NCBI GenBank assembly: GCA_018136815.1
Contig: CM030932.1
Span: 4,566,287-4,630,286, forward strand
From: Isochrysis galbana
Lineage: Eukaryota; Haptophyta; Isochrysidales; Isochrysidaceae
Reading direction: 5' to 3'
DNA: 64,000 nucleotides
Shown here: positions 33,375 to 44,840 of the stretch, one piece after another
How the letters are laid out: every line of letters begins with the position of its first letter
Numbering within the stretch: position 1 is the stretch's first letter
The notes under the pieces: model-generated
What the model was told of the DNA's origin: nothing
Databases searched by the model: none
What the model saw: only the letters and a program-made list of their open reading frames with translations
Program-made: the position numbers and the translations under genes

Positions 33375-36000
33375 ATGCTCGCCACGCGGCGGCCGGGTCG
33401 ACTGTGGGCTCGTTGGGGCTTGGCGCGGCTTGGCGGCGTGCGCACGCTGGCGAGCGGCGCGGGGGAGCCGTTCTCCTCTGTACATTCCTCCTTGTCCACT
33501 GCAGAGCAAGCGGAGCAGCCGCTCTCCTCCCTCGGGACCGCCTCTCCTCGCTCTCTCCTCTCTCCTCCTCCGCAGTGCAGCGAGGATGGCGAGCGGCCGC
33601 TGCTGGACGCGCTGAGCGACTCGTCGTTGGCCATGGCTGCAGACAGAGCAGAGCAGGAACTGCTGCGCCCTCAGTCCGCGGCCGGTGGGTGGATGGAGGC
33701 GAGGGAGGCGCGGAGGCGCGCTGCACGCATAGAGCAGGCGGAAGCTCCCGAGACTCGCAGGCTGCTCCTGCGGGGCCACGTGGAGCGCTGGCTCGGGAAG
33801 ATGAGGCTCCCATCCGACCCAGTGATGTTACGTGCGCTCTCTCACGGCGGGGGCTGGATCAGCCTTGAGGCGCTGTGCACGCAGCCGAAGCTTCGGCTAC
33901 TGCGAGCTTCGCCCGAGGAAGTTGCAGAGGCGCTTGATGGCTCACGGGTGGTCGAGGTTGAGCGGAGGTTGGTACCGCAGTCGCACCGGTCGCACCGGCG
34001 CTCTGCTACGGCCACGCGCTCTGTCGCGACAGACAGGAAGGGCACGGATGATTCGGTGACCTCCAGCAAGGAAGCGGTCTTCGTGCGGCCGTTTGGAGTG
34101 ACGCTCGAAGGCATGCTCTCCTTCTTGGCTCGCGATCGGAGGGAAAAGAGGCGTGAATTGGGGAGCCGTATCTGTCCAATAACCGCGGGTGCGCTCCCGC
34201 GATACAATCCTCAGGCCACAGTCATAGTCTCACGCACCCCTGACGCCATCAAGGCGGCTGTGCGACGGGTTTGTGAGGCCGTGGATGGCGAGGCGGCCGC
34301 TCCCGGCGGAAGAGCAGTGGGTCTAGTGGTGTACTGGCCGGATGGACGGCAGTGGCCTTCGATGATTAGTATGGGAACTCCCGGCTCGGTTGAGGTGATT
34401 CGCTTGGACCTGCATTACGTGGAGGCAGAGAATGAGGTCGTTGACGCCTGCGTTGGTGCCCACGGGGGGCGTGAATGCGACGCCGCGGCGAGGAACACGT
34501 CGCACTTGAGAGGTGACTGCGGCCCTTGGGCAACAGGGTTGCCGGCGTCGCTAATGGACTTGCTAACAGGACGCGACGTCGTCAAGGTTGGCTTTGGGAT
34601 CGAAGGAGCGCTTTCCCGGCTGCTCGACGCGCAGATTCAGGCGCAAACTAGGGGTGAGGCGAGCGCCGCCGCCCAGATCGCAGGCGACGTTGATGTTGCC
34701 GACGGTCATGAGGGCAAGTTGGCATCCTCAAGCTCGAGGGGATCAAGAAGGACATCGTGGTGGGCGATGGTCGTGGACTTCGCGGAGATAGAACGCCGAG
34801 GCGTGTTGGCAGATCTGGAAGAGAACATGGCCAGCGAAGGTAGCACCGACGTGCTGCGGCAGGCTGACGCGAGTATTCAATGCATCACCAACCGTCGCGA
34901 GAATGACTACATCGATGATGTCAAGCGGGGGCAGGGCATCTCGGGCGCCGGTGATACGGTGATTGAGCAACGAGCAAGCCCCTGGTGGATGATGGAAAGA
35001 TATCTCGGCCAAACTGCTCCTGATCTCTCCCCAAGCTGGCTGGCGAGACAATCCGAGACTGCGGACGATCCGGATGAGCCCTCGTGGGGTCACAGTGAAG
35101 ACGAGCCAAGGGAGTCGAGCCGAAGACACGTTCCGTACAAGGCCGCCCAGCTGGAATATGATGACGGCGACGGCGAGGTGGACCAGCTTCGGAAACGAGT
35201 TCAAGCGCTCTACTTCACGGGAAAACAGGTGCCAATGCGACATGGGGTGCGAGTCAAAGGCGGTGACGGCGGCGCGCCGTGGATTTTGTGCCCAGGCTTG
35301 GATCGTGCAACGTGGGCACATCCTCCTTGTCCATCTGCCACCACACAACTCTTTGCCGGCGAGATTGCGCTCACAAGGAATGTGCATAGACTTGGTGACT
35401 CTCGTAATCCATGGTGCCCATCCTGCAATTCACGAAGGCCCCTGTTCCCTATATTTTCAGAGGCGGCGAGCGGCAAAGGAAGAAGAGTTGATGCGGCGAG
35501 CACGAGAAGTGCAAGAGCGGGATGAGGAAGAGGCCGAACGATTGGCCGGCGACGCGCCATTCGGGCAAGTCGATGCTTTGCAGGGCGCGCTTCCGCAACG
35601 CACGCGCACACGAATCCGCCTCGCTGCCGACGCCACGGCGCCGTTGGACATCTATCGATTGATCGCATCCTCCGCTGGCGGTTTGGATGCCGTGCTACCG
35701 CACGCGCAGCCACCAAGGGCTCACTTGATTCGGCCAACCGCTGGGAGCATCGCCGGCGGCGGTCTTGCGGTGCGGAGTGAAAGGACCGCCCAATTGGGCC
35801 CGCGTGTGGGAGTCGATCTTGACGCACGGGCGCGCGCGAATGTGACCTGGGACCCACCTCGCCTAGCCGACGCGGCGGTGCGTGCAGCGATCGATGCGCA
35901 CGCAAACATGTGGCAAGCGCACCATGTGGCGAGAGAAGCATCCTTTGAGCCGCTTAAGCGAGAGAGACGGACAAGGAAAAGAAGGCCTAGGGGCCGCTGA
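33375..36000 (+). CDS. La-motif / degenerate 3'-5' exonuclease-like protein
   Basis: Two exons, 33375-35228 and 35461-36000, joined in phase 0 (YFTGKQ + RRRAAKEEE); the acceptor is TATATTTTCAG. The length is 797 residues from 33375, which begins MLATRRPGRLWARWGLARL, a typical mitochondrial presequence; an in-frame ATG at 33354 adds 7 residues. Residues about 140-205 resemble a La-motif winged helix (SDPVMLRALSHGGGWISLEAL ... EEVAEALDGSRVVEV). Around residues 290-480, AVGLVVYWPDG, LPASLMDLL, VVKVGFGIEGALSRL and MVVDFAEIERR align with DEDD 3'-5' exonucleases. The Asp/Glu of motif I and the Asp of motif II appear replaced (GLVVYW; EGAL). The C-terminus is charged coil ending in a basic KRERRTRKRR tail. 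Organellar RNA binding is inferred. Confidence 0.6.
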
Positions 36001-36360
36001 TCACGGTGCTAGAAGGCGCTAGCGCCCCACTCCAACTGCTCTTGCGCATTGCCTGTGCCTAATAGGAGCTTCTGAGCTCCTGAGCTTGCTTGCGTTTCAG
36101 CGTCAGCCAAGCCACTTCAGTTCGTGTCGAGCCCAGAGATCGTAAAGCGCGATGCTTGCATAGAAATAAATCTTGAGGGTTCTGGCTACTAGCTGCTAGG
36201 GGACCGTCGCTCCAGGCACCGGGTATCAATTAAGTTTATAATGAGAGTTGGAGTTGGTCCCGGCTACGCTCTACGCCGCCACTAGCCTTGCGTACCAATC
36301 CGCGCGCCGGGGCCACGACATAGCCATGACCACAGTGAATGAAACACTAGGCACAGCAAG
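36001..36360. other. no gene recognised
   Basis: Short 3' flank of the preceding gene leading into an R1 repeat copy. Nothing is recognised. Confidence 0.4.
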
Positions 36361-36866
36361 CCTAAGTTTATACTTACTTCACATGGGGGCCAACCTGCTT
36401 TTGTCAGTGGGGGTTCAATTGGGGCCTCGCGCCCCCCTCACTCCATCGCAGACACCCCCTGGGGTGGGCCCGTACAATCAACCTCAGCCCCTGCCCTTGC
36501 CTTCTGCAGCAGGGTAGCAGGGGTTGGGCACTCATCAAAGTGGCCCAGACCCATACTGGCGCGGACCGCGAGTTGCACTCCCACGCCCGCGCTGGGCCTG
36601 CCCTCGAGCTGACTCCCCCCACATCCTTGGTCGCCAGGCATGCAGGGGCCTCTGGGCGGCTGCCCCATGGGTCATGGCCAGCGACCAGCGAGGCGAGCGT
36701 GGGAGAGTCAAGGGGGGCGGGGGGCTGAGCCCCAGCCTCCACTGCCCCCTGAGTTGCCCTTGCTGGCCCTCTGGGAGCCCCCAAAGGACCTCTGCGAGTA
36801 GACCGTGGCGCACCGCATGGCGACGCGCCGCAGGGAGAGAGATGGGCGAGAGTGGAGAGAGGGAGA
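36361..36866 (-). repeat. R1 dispersed repeat, near full length
   Basis: Minus-strand copy that aligns with 15557-16036 over essentially the whole unit, including GGGGGCTCCCAGAGGGCCA, GGGGCTCAGCCCC, GCCTGGCGACCA and GGGCCCACCCC. Its 3' palindrome is partly decayed (AAGTAAGTATAAACTTAGG). No coding capacity is recognised. Confidence 0.75.
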
Positions 36867-36893
36867 GGGGGGGGGTTGCACCCCCCCGATGGA

Positions 36894-37335
36894 CTGGGTG
36901 ATTGCAACTCATCACACGTGTCCCATGAGAAACTTTATAGTATATTGCATGTTTACGTTATTGTGTGTGTGCCTTGGGTACCACAGGGGCACCGTGTAGA
37001 AAAAGTCGCTATGCGCACGCACGGCGTCTGCGGCGTGCGTCTGCGGAAAACTTCAATGCGCATCTGACGAAACCCCGGCACCATACATATGCTATATGAC
37101 ATAGGCGAAAAGTTGTTGTGCGCACGCACGGCGTCCCCGCGGGGGACCCGATGCACTACGCACGGCGTGCACCTGGGTGATTGCAACTCATCACACATGT
37201 CCAGTAAGAAACATAGAATTGTATTGCCCATTTACGTAATTGTATGCATTGGGTGCCACAGGGGACAGGGGCACCGTATAGAAAAAGTTGCTATGCGCAC
37301 GCACGGCGTCTGCACGCCCCCATCGGAAAGAGTGA
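36894..37335. repeat. imperfect tandem duplication, unit about 279 bp
   Basis: CTGGGTGATTGCAACTCATC starts at 36894 and again at 37173. Both units continue through an ACCACAGGGG/GCCACAGGGG block, GGGGCACCGT.TAGAAAAAGT and GCTATGCGCACGCACGGCGT. A partial third GCGCACGCACGGCGTCCCCG lies at 37119. A related box (GCGCACGCACGGAGTCCCCG) occurs at 40483-40502. Confidence 0.8.
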
Positions 37336-38150
37336 ACGCACAACGTGCATATGCGCACGCACGTCCCCGCGCTGGCGCTCGAGCGGACGCCCACATTTAA
37401 GTAAAAAACAAAACTACTGCCTGGTCCTCTTTCGACGGAACGCGACTTTGGCCTAGACCTAAACCCCCGGAACCCGAGCAACCGAAGAACGAGTAACGAC
37501 CGGGGGGAGCGGAAAGGGAAACTCAGCGAGGGACAAGAGCGAGGGCAATGGGATCCCGAGAGAACGGGTAGTCGTAATTGCAGTAGATGGTATCCTCAAA
37601 GATTTATATGATTTATTTCTATTGCCTCCTCGCTATGGCTATGGCCATGGCTGATTGATAGAGGCGTCAATGCCCCATATCGAGCTGCCGCTATGACCCG
37701 TACACATGTGCCGGGTGCCACTCGCCTGCGCTCACTTCTCCGACACTCGTAGCCATCGGGTGGCAAGTAACAGCAGCAGGGACCTACCCTTACGCTTCCT
37801 GCCGCAGACGTTCGCGTCGCCTACGGCTTGCAATCCATAATCTTGCTCAAAAGGGCGCAACATTCATACAAAATGTCTCCTATAGCATCCCCCCCCCCCC
37901 CGGTCAGTCAGGTGACGTCAACCTAAGCAATCTCCAGAACATCGCCAAGCTGCAGCCGTCTAGAGAGCGCACAAGCGCACGAGCTTCTGCGGTTGGGGTT
38001 CGTGCGCGTGGTTCAGTGTGTGGAGAGCACAGACTGGATCCACCGAATGAGGCATGAATGACAGCGACAATGGACCACACGCAGCTGGGCGAATCGGGCG
38101 CTCCATGAAGATGAAGAAGCCGCGGTTGGTCTAACACGATCTACGCGACA
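37336..38150. other. no gene recognised; shared box
   Basis: Contains CTGGTCCTCTTTCGACGGAA CGCGACTTT-type sequence (37420-37448) that recurs at 40720-40743. A C14 run lies near 37891-37901. No gene is recognised. Confidence 0.5.
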
Positions 38151-38873
38151 TCACGGCTTCTTGTACACCCTCGGCGCATTCGCTCCAACGGACACTGCGC
38201 TATTGTCGTACTGACGATCGGTGGCAAGCGTGAGCATGAAGCGAGCGACGTCCTCACGAGCAATGGAAGTCCCTATAGTCCCATCGGCCCGAGCGACCTC
38301 GTAATGGCCATCGCCGTCCACATAGCTCAAACCACCCGGCCGCACAACCACACAGGACACGCCCTCGGGGCGCTTGTTCTCCTCTCCGATCACCAGTTCC
38401 TCAGCGGCAGTCAAGTCGGCCTTCACCTTGCGGAGGAGGGTACTGAGCACTGCGTACGCGATCCAGCCATAGAGCCCGCTCCGGCGCAGCTGAGGTCCAC
38501 TGTCGCCTACTCCGACCGACGAAATGATTGCCATCCGCGGAATGTTTGCTTTCTGCGCCGCCGCCAGCAGCACCCTCGTCCCCTTGGCCACCACAGCCTC
38601 CTCTCCCCGCGTCGTGCCCAAACAGCTGAAGAGGAAGTCCACCCCCTCGAGGCTCTTTGCCAGAGCATCGGCCGCTCCCTCTTGAGCGATGTCCACCTTG
38701 AGAACTTGCAGCCGGTCGGAAGGGGGCTCTTTCAGCCGCGTCGGCTCGCGACACGCAGCGAGCACGCGATATCCTTCAGCTAGAGAGAGGTGGACAAGAT
38801 GAGTGCCGATGCCGCCGCTCGCGCCCACCACACAAAGCTTGAGGGGAGCTCCGCTGGGCGGCTGTGAGGTCAT
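38151..38873 (-). CDS. atypical SDR-family NAD(P)-binding protein
   Basis: Single exon, 240 residues, on the minus strand. An N-terminal Rossmann motif (VVGASGGIGTHLV) binds the dinucleotide. VLKVDI, GVDFLFSCLGTT, IISSVGVGD and CVVVRPGGLS follow the order of atypical SDRs of the NmrA/biliverdin-reductase-B-like type, and EDVARFMLTLA is the usual C-terminal helix. A YxxxK pair is not in its classical place; the nearest is the LYGWIAYAVLSTLLRKVK region. It is probably a cytosolic or plastid NAD(P)H-dependent reductase or redox sensor, with no substrate deducible. The upstream DNA is CT-rich on the plus strand, which is GA-rich on the coding strand. Confidence 0.8.
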   Translation of the reverse strand: MTSQPPSGAPLKLCVVGASGGIGTHLVHLSLAEGYRVLAACREPTRLKEPPSDRLQVLKVDIAQEGAADALAKSLEGVDFLFSCLGTTRGEEAVVAKGTRVLLAAAQKANIPRMAIISSVGVGDSGPQLRRSGLYGWIAYAVLSTLLRKVKADLTAAEELVIGEENKRPEGVSCVVVRPGGLSYVDGDGHYEVARADGTIGTSIAREDVARFMLTLATDRQYDNSAVSVGANAPRVYKKP

Positions 38874-39812
38874 GGTGTAGCGGCCACTCCTTCTCTCTAT
38901 CTCTCAGAGCTCCTCGTCTCTCTGCCTGCCCTACCCTCCCTCTCTCCCTCTCTCCCTCCCTCCCTCCTCTCTCTCCTCCCTCTCTCTCTCTCTCTCCCCC
39001 CCCCCCTCCCTTCTCACCGTCGCTTCTCTCAGAAGTCGATCCTCTCTCTTTACTTTTCTACTGGAGCGTGGGGAACGAGCCGTGAAAGTTCGCATCTTCA
39101 ACACCATCACCGTCCGTCCGTCCCGTCCGTGTCCATCCTTCCCCCTTTCTCCTCTCGCCCTCCCTCCCTCCCTAAAAGAAAACGTTCTTGAAGATGCCTG
39201 CTACGCTATTTCGTGCACTCCCCTCGCTGGGATCCCCAATTAACATCGCCCTTGCTCCCTCCCCACACTCCTTCCCGCTCACTCCCTCGTTCCTTTTTCT
39301 TCGGTTTCGGGTGGTCGGCCCATGTGCGCTACTTTGGGCCTGGCGTCCCGGCGTTGGGGTGAGGGAGAGGCGTTGGTCGTTGGTTTTTGTAGCCCGGTCA
39401 CTCACTAGGGGGGTGCGAAGGGCACCATCGGTAATGGGCAAACGAGGACCTAAATAAGCTGCCTATAGGCTCTGGTATGAGAGATCAGCAAAAAAAAATC
39501 CGGGGTCCTCCAGCAAAATTTTCGAAAAATACTCAATTTCAGGCCTCTAACGGCCGCGCAGAAATATATAACGGGTCCCCTCCCGTATAATTTTATCGAT
39601 GGCCTTCAAGCGCGCCTCTCGCAGCGCATTACGCATTACGAAGCCATGGTCATCACCAGCAAACACGGTCGATACAGCCTGATTCTGTACGCACCGTAAT
39701 ACAATACTTCTATGATTTCATTCATGGACGTGAAGACGTGAATGTGTACGTAATTGTAATTATCACAAAAACTATAAAGACGCTCAACGCTAAAATCGCC
39801 AAGGGATAGAGA
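38874..39812. other. CT-rich tract and unassigned DNA
   Basis: CT/CCCT runs at 38885-39010 and 39120-39175 are followed by AT-richer sequence. An 89-residue plus-strand open frame at 39188-39457 follows the second CT tract but has no recognisable domain, so it is not called as a gene. Confidence 0.5.
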
Positions 39813-40083
39813 GCCCAACTTCGACCCGCGACTGGCGGCGCCACGAGGCCGTTCTTGTGCCCGCTCACCGAGTAGATAGTAGATGCCGCATCACGCACCA
39901 TAGCGCGGCATGCCGCCCTCACAGCCACGCCAATCGCGCCCGCCGCCCCCGCACACCGCGTCGAACTCAGCCCTTTGCGGGCGCCGGTGATGACGACGTC
40001 ACGCCCCCAAGACGCACCGTGAGCGCCCAACTTCGACCCGCGACCGGCGGCGCCACGAGGCCGTTCTTGTGCCCGCTCACCGA
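39813..40083. repeat. 59-bp direct repeat pair
   Basis: 39813-39871 and 40025-40083 are identical except for one base (CTGG against CCGG). Both begin GCCCAACTTCGACCCGCGA and end CCCGCTCACCGA. The 153 bp between them have a minus-strand frame (VVITGARKGLSSTRCAG...) that I cannot identify. It may be retroelement sequence. Confidence 0.9.
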
Positions 40084-40104
40084 ACCGGGAAGGATTCTAC
40101 ACCT

Positions 40105-40423
40105 GACGAATTGGCGTGGCCCATAGGGCCTGAGGGCAATGAGGAGGGTGGCAAGCCGGCGGCAGGCGCGGCTGAAGAGACGACTTCGGAGACGCTGACG
40201 GGCTGAGGCCCGTCAGCAGAGGAAGGCGGGCAGGCGGGCTTGAGCGAGGGCGAGGACGGCGGCGAGAGCGACATCGAACGAGCGGCAAGAGGCGAGGGTG
40301 AGTGTGAGGAGGGCTGTGATGGCAGGGGCTGGCGAGGAGAGGCGAGGTTGTAGGGTCTGAGTGTTACGAGAGCGAGAGCGACGAGAGCGAGAGCGACGAC
40401 GGATGACGACTGACGACAGGACG
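40105..40423 (+). repeat. R2 dispersed repeat, copy 1
   Basis: Nearly identical to 46767-47098, from GACGAATTG...GGCCCATAGGGCCTGAGGG to GATGACGACTGACGACAGGACG. Differences are a few substitutions and short indels, so the duplication is recent. The minus strand is open in both copies (Ser/Pro-rich, MSLSPPSSPSLKPACPPSSA), but no domain is recognised. Confidence 0.9.
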
Positions 40424-41646
40424 GTGCAGTATCGTGCGACTGACGAAACCGCACATCGGTGACGGCGTGCGGAAACTTCCATGCGCACGCACGGAGTCCC
40501 CGCGGGGGGAGGTTCACGGCCGTCCTCGCACGCGTCACGGACCTCGCCACCGTCGCCTGCCAGCAGAATGACGAGGAAGAGGGATGTGAGAAAAAGACGA
40601 AGAAGATGAAAACTCAGCACGCGTAGCTGGGGTATAATAGGCCAAAAAGAAAGCAAATAACCTGACAATTATAATATTGAGCCTTATGTATGTGCCAAAA
40701 AGAAAACAAATAACCTGGCCCTCTTTTGACGGAACGCGACTTTCATGCTCTGTCTCTTCCACTAGCTCGCTAGCTAGCCTCGTCTCTACTCTCCGACGCC
40801 ACGCGTCGCTATCCTCCGACCTCCGGTCTACCTCATCGCTCGTAGCGCTCGATGGCAGACACTATCAGACCCGACTCTTACTATGACATTTCAGACATCT
40901 TCCCGCAAGCAACAAACAACGATCCTTCCACGACCGCGTCAGCTGCCGGCTCGATCGAACGGCCCTCTGTCTATGAGCCTGTAGTCATCGCGTGTTCGAC
41001 ATTATGCTACAACGCCTCCACTCCTTTCTTTCCCTTTCTTCTCTTCAACCTGCCTTGCGGCGACTCCCCTCGTGCGCTACTTAGGGGCCCGGGTTGTGGG
41101 GGGTGGCGGGATGTCCCAGCCCCTAGCGTTAGGGTTCTCTCCCTTCCTCTTGCCTCTTGTTCCGCTTTAAGTGGTCGGTGTCTTCGTGCTGTTGGGTTAC
41201 TTCGGGCTTTGATGAGCATAGACAAAAATGACAACTACATAGCGCATAGCCATGTTGCATGCAAGAGCAAGAGCGGCTCCGGCGTTGTTAGCCACCTCGT
41301 GCGCACAAACGCCGCGCCAGCGCGATGATGTACTAGAAAAAGGCAAGGAATACACACAGAGACTACATGAGCAAGGCATGCGCGCGTTGGCCATCAAACG
41401 ATGGCATGTGGTCTATGATCTAGGCTACGATGGATGTGACGCCATTGATGTGCGGGAGGAACGCTAAGCCAGGGCAAACGCGTAGTGCAGCCGTGCATAG
41501 CGCTAAGGGAGCAATGAGCAATGGCTTGGCCGACTACTACAAGAGACAGCTGCGACGCTAGGGTCCGTCATGGGAGTACGGGACCGCATCGATCCGAGCC
41601 ACGCGACGTCTGCACGGTAGACGGGCGGCTGGCGTCGGCGTTGCTC
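40424..41646. other. no gene recognised
   Basis: Contains the shared boxes GCGCACGCACGGAGTCCCCG (40483-40502) and GACGGAACGCGACTTT (40728-40743). A plus-strand frame at 40852-41328 (MADTIRPDSYYDISDIFPQ) has no recognisable domain. Confidence 0.4.
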
Positions 41647-43612
41647 CTAGAACAACTTGGCGGATTTTTGGCCGATCACGATCTCGTAAAGCGAGTAGAA
41701 AGCATCCCAGTTGTCGTACATGAAGCGGCCGACGAGCGCAAGCGTGGCTATGGCGAGAGCATTCTTCAGAATCTGCGCCATGAAAGTGCAAGGTAAACGG
41801 TTAACAAAGAGGTCGCGGGCAAGGGCGGCAGGAGGTCGTGGCGAGACCGCCAAAGCATGGGGCTGCGGTCGCCCGTCGGCGTAGGTTGCATGCAGCTGCA
41901 CGGGGTGCCCTCACCTTCTCGGCTGGTTCGATGAGCTGTCTCACCGCGGAGAGCGCGGCGCCCGCGACGCCGAGGCCGAGCACGTACGGCGCCGATGCGC
42001 GCACCAGTGAACCCGCGAAGGAGTCTGTCGTCTCTCTGAGCGTGGGAATCTTTGGCAGGCCAAACGGCGAAGGCGACTGCGTGGCTACACCAGCGACAGG
42101 TGGCGGCGGGTCGTCGAGCACCGTTGCAGCCTCGCGGAAAGCGGCGGCAGTACCTCGCAGGAGGCTCTTCGAGCCTTCCTGGGCGGCACGCCCGAGCTGT
42201 CCCAGGGTGTCCTCGGGAAGCTGGCCCGTCTCAACCAGCGACTTGGCCGAGCGCACAATCATCGGCGAGGAGGCCTCGACCGCTTGCTTGCCCGCCGCAA
42301 AGCCATCAGCGGCCAGCTTGCCCATGACGGGCGCCGCAGTCGTGGCTGCTTTGCTGCCAATGCTGACCGCACCCCTTGCGACGTCGGCAGCTACGCTGCC
42401 CATCTGCGCAGCGACGGTCCCCGTCCGCTCCAGAGCGGCCAGTTGCTCTGGCGTCAGCTTCTCACCAACTGTGCGTCCAATTGCGTCGCCCGTCGCGTCG
42501 AGTCCCGAGCGGATGATCGGCGCGGCTGCATCGAGGCCCGACTGGACTACCGGCGCAGCAGCCTGTAGGCCCGCACCGACACCGGTCGCCAGCTGCGCCG
42601 CGACGACTGGACCCCTTTCACTGAGCTCTCGGGATGCGCTCTCGAGCAACGGACCAGCAGCCGCGCTCACAGAGCGGCCGAGCTCTGGCAATGCCCTCGC
42701 TGCCTCGTCCGCTCCTAGCGCGAACTGTGCAGCAAGGTCGCGCGTCGCGCCTTCGAAGATCGGGCCGGCGCTGTCGGACAGCGAGCGGCCAAGCTCGGGA
42801 AGAGACCGGGTCAGGTCACCGGCGTCGAGCGCGAGCAGAAACCCGGCGGCACCTAAGGTGCTAAAGGTGCCGGTGTCGCCGAGCGGAAACGCCGGCGGCT
42901 CGGAGAAGACGTCGGCGGGGAGGGCAGCGAACTGTGGGAGAGGGATGGAAAGCTCTGCAAGGGCGGGTGGCTGAATGGCTGTAGAAAGGCGTGAGAGAGC
43001 GGGAAGCTCCGAGAGAGACGAAGGAATGGGGTGAGGAGGGAGGACGGCAAGGGCCTCCGCAAGCGCCGAAAGCTCCATAGAAGAGGAGGGGTAGGGCATG
43101 GTTGTGAGGGATGAGAGAGGGGATGGGAGCGAGAGAGAGGAGACCATAGACGAAAGCGCCCAGAGCTCTAGGTGCTCTGAGAGAGGTCCGAGAGGAGAAA
43201 GAGAACCGAGAAGAGTTAGGGGAGAGAGCTGAGAGAGCTTGGACAAAAAGGCGAGGGAGGATAGAGAATCAAGCGAATCGAAAGAGGAGAGAGAGGGGAG
43301 AGCGGAGAGCGAGGGGAGAGAGGCGGAAGAGGGGAGAGAGGAGAGGGGGAGCTGAGAGGAGAGAGGGGGGAGAGGGGAGAGAGGGGGGAGAGAGGGGAGA
43401 GAAGAGGAGAGGAGAGAGGGGAGAGACCGTGGATAGAGAGCGTCAAGGTTCAGCAGAGCTCCGAGAGCGGCTGCCGCTCCATCCGGGGAGAGCGCGAGGG
43501 TGGAGGCGTCGGCGTGGGGCATGCGGGTGCGCGCCGCGCCGCCGCGTGCGTGTAGCCCTCGCGGCGCCCATGCTGACGAGAGGAGCATCAGCAGTAAGGG
43601 TCCGGCCGACAT
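41647..43612 (-). CDS. Ser/Leu/Pro- then Ala-rich membrane protein, unknown
   Basis: Two exons on the minus strand, 43612-41915 and 41772-41647, joined in phase 0 across a 142-bp GTGAGG...GCGCAG intron, giving 607 residues. The start MSAGPLLLMLLSSAWAPRGLHARGG looks like a signal peptide. About 200 residues of Ser/Leu/Pro-rich sequence follow. From about residue 270 comes an amphipathic Ala-rich region with internal repeats, such as LPELGRSLSDSAGPIFEGATRDLA against LPELGRSVSAAAGPLLESASRELS. One hydrophobic segment (YVLGLGVAGAALSAV) lies near the exon junction. The second exon encodes another (ILKNALAIATLALVGRF) and ends YSLYEIVIGQKSAKLF. The layout could suit a plastid or endomembrane protein with two C-terminal membrane passes. 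I do not recognise a family. Confidence 0.6.
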
Positions 43613-44040
43613 CGAGAGAGAAAATTGAGAGAGAGAGGGAGAGGGAGGGAGGGAGAGAGGCGGGGGCCTTTGGCAGAACAAAGGAAGTGGAGAAGAGAGA
43701 GAGAGAAGAAAAGCTCGGAAGAGGGGGGAGGGGGTGAGGGGAGAAGGGAGCGAGGGAGGGAGGATGGAGAGAGAGGAAAATGGAGCGAGACAGGAGAAGG
43801 AAGAGAACAAAATGAGCTGGATAGGTGAAGGACGACGGAGATGAGAGCCGGAGGAGGATGAGAGAGGGGAGAGGGAGAGAGAGGGCCGAGAGCAGCGGGG
43901 GGGAGAGAGAGAGAGAGAGGAGAGAGAGAACGGATGGTACTCGTAGGAGTAAAGTACCTTCACTCTACTTTCACTTGTCCTCTCCCTCGGACCCACGCGA
44001 GGTGCGGTGCTTCCCCCCCCCCCCCCCCCCCCCCCCTCCC
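43613..44040. repeat. GA-rich tract and C24 run
   Basis: GA/GGGA repeats at 43613-43930 form a CT leader for the minus-strand gene. A run of 24 C lies at 44013-44036. Confidence 0.9.
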
Positions 44041-44185
44041 TCTCTTCTCTCTACCGAGTAATTTACGTCGGAACGATGGAACAAGTGTGAGTGAGTGAGT
44101 GCGGCGAGTGTGAGTGTGAAGACGTGAACACACTCTCCGCGAGAGAAAGTAGTGTATAGTGTATTTTGTATTTAGTATATAGACC

Positions 44186-44461
44186 TGTTTTGCCGTTTTT
44201 GGGTTACGCTTCGTTGTGGGGGCTCCCGGGGGGGTCTGGGGCCCAAAGGGCACCGAATATGTGCTAGATGGGTGTGTTCCGGGCTTTCTGCCGCTCTACT
44301 TTGGACTTTGGTGTATTTTCTCAATCCGACAGTCACTGTCACTGTCACTGTCAATCCTGACTTTTGACTTTTTCATCTTTACTCTTTACACCCTTAAGAC
44401 TTAGTACTTAGTTAGTAGTTAGGAGTTGGGAGTTAATATAGTACATAGTGTTTGACTGCCC
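44186..44461 (+). mobile_element. LINE-B type 3' region
   Basis: Closely similar to 54374-54593. Shared blocks are TTTTGCCGTTTTTGGGTTAC, GGGGGCTCCCGGGG, TCTGGGGCCCAAAGGGCA, CGAATATGTGCTAGATGGGT and a terminal GTGTTTGAC(T/C)GCCC. A (GTCACT)n insertion (44334-44352) is private to this copy. The end box links it to the remnant at 7367-8200. Confidence 0.7.
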
Positions 44462-44639
44462 CAAAAAATGTTTTTTCGTTCTGATTCATTCAGCAATGAA
44501 AAATGAGCGGGCATGAAGCAGAAGCGGCGAAGTAACATGTAACCTTTCTATGGAGGATGCAAATGACAAACACGAGCGACGGAGTGCGGAGTACAGAGTG
44601 ACTAGACAATGCAAACAAAAAAGAATATAACAAAAAGAT

Positions 44640-44840
44640 TGAACCTGAGCTAGATGGCACGTGTGATGCGTGTGCGGTACTCTCAGCGACGAGCACAAGT
44701 GGGGGAGAGGCGGTTAGGATGCCCTTCGCACCTAGTTCTAGACTGTCCCGGCGCAAGGCATGATGCCCATCGAACCGAACGACGAGCCAATGAAGCGTTT
44801 GAATCCTAGTTTCGTTGCCCTATGGACGTGCACAAGGCTT
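44640..44840 (+). pseudogene. possible LINE ORF2 C-terminal zinc-finger remnant
   Basis: One frame reads GTCDACAVLSATSTSGGE and, after a frameshift, the next reads SHLVLDCPGARHDAHR. Together they give the C-x2-C ... H-x4-C pattern that many LINE ORF2 proteins carry at their C-terminus. It needs one frameshift and is short, so the call is tentative. Confidence 0.3.

Noticed and set aside
39188-39457. small gene after a CT tract
   Set aside because: No domain, no splice support, and sequence resembles intergenic repeat DNA.
40852-41328. 158-residue plus-strand frame as a gene
   Set aside because: Surrounded by dispersed repeat boxes, no domain and no leader; insufficient support.
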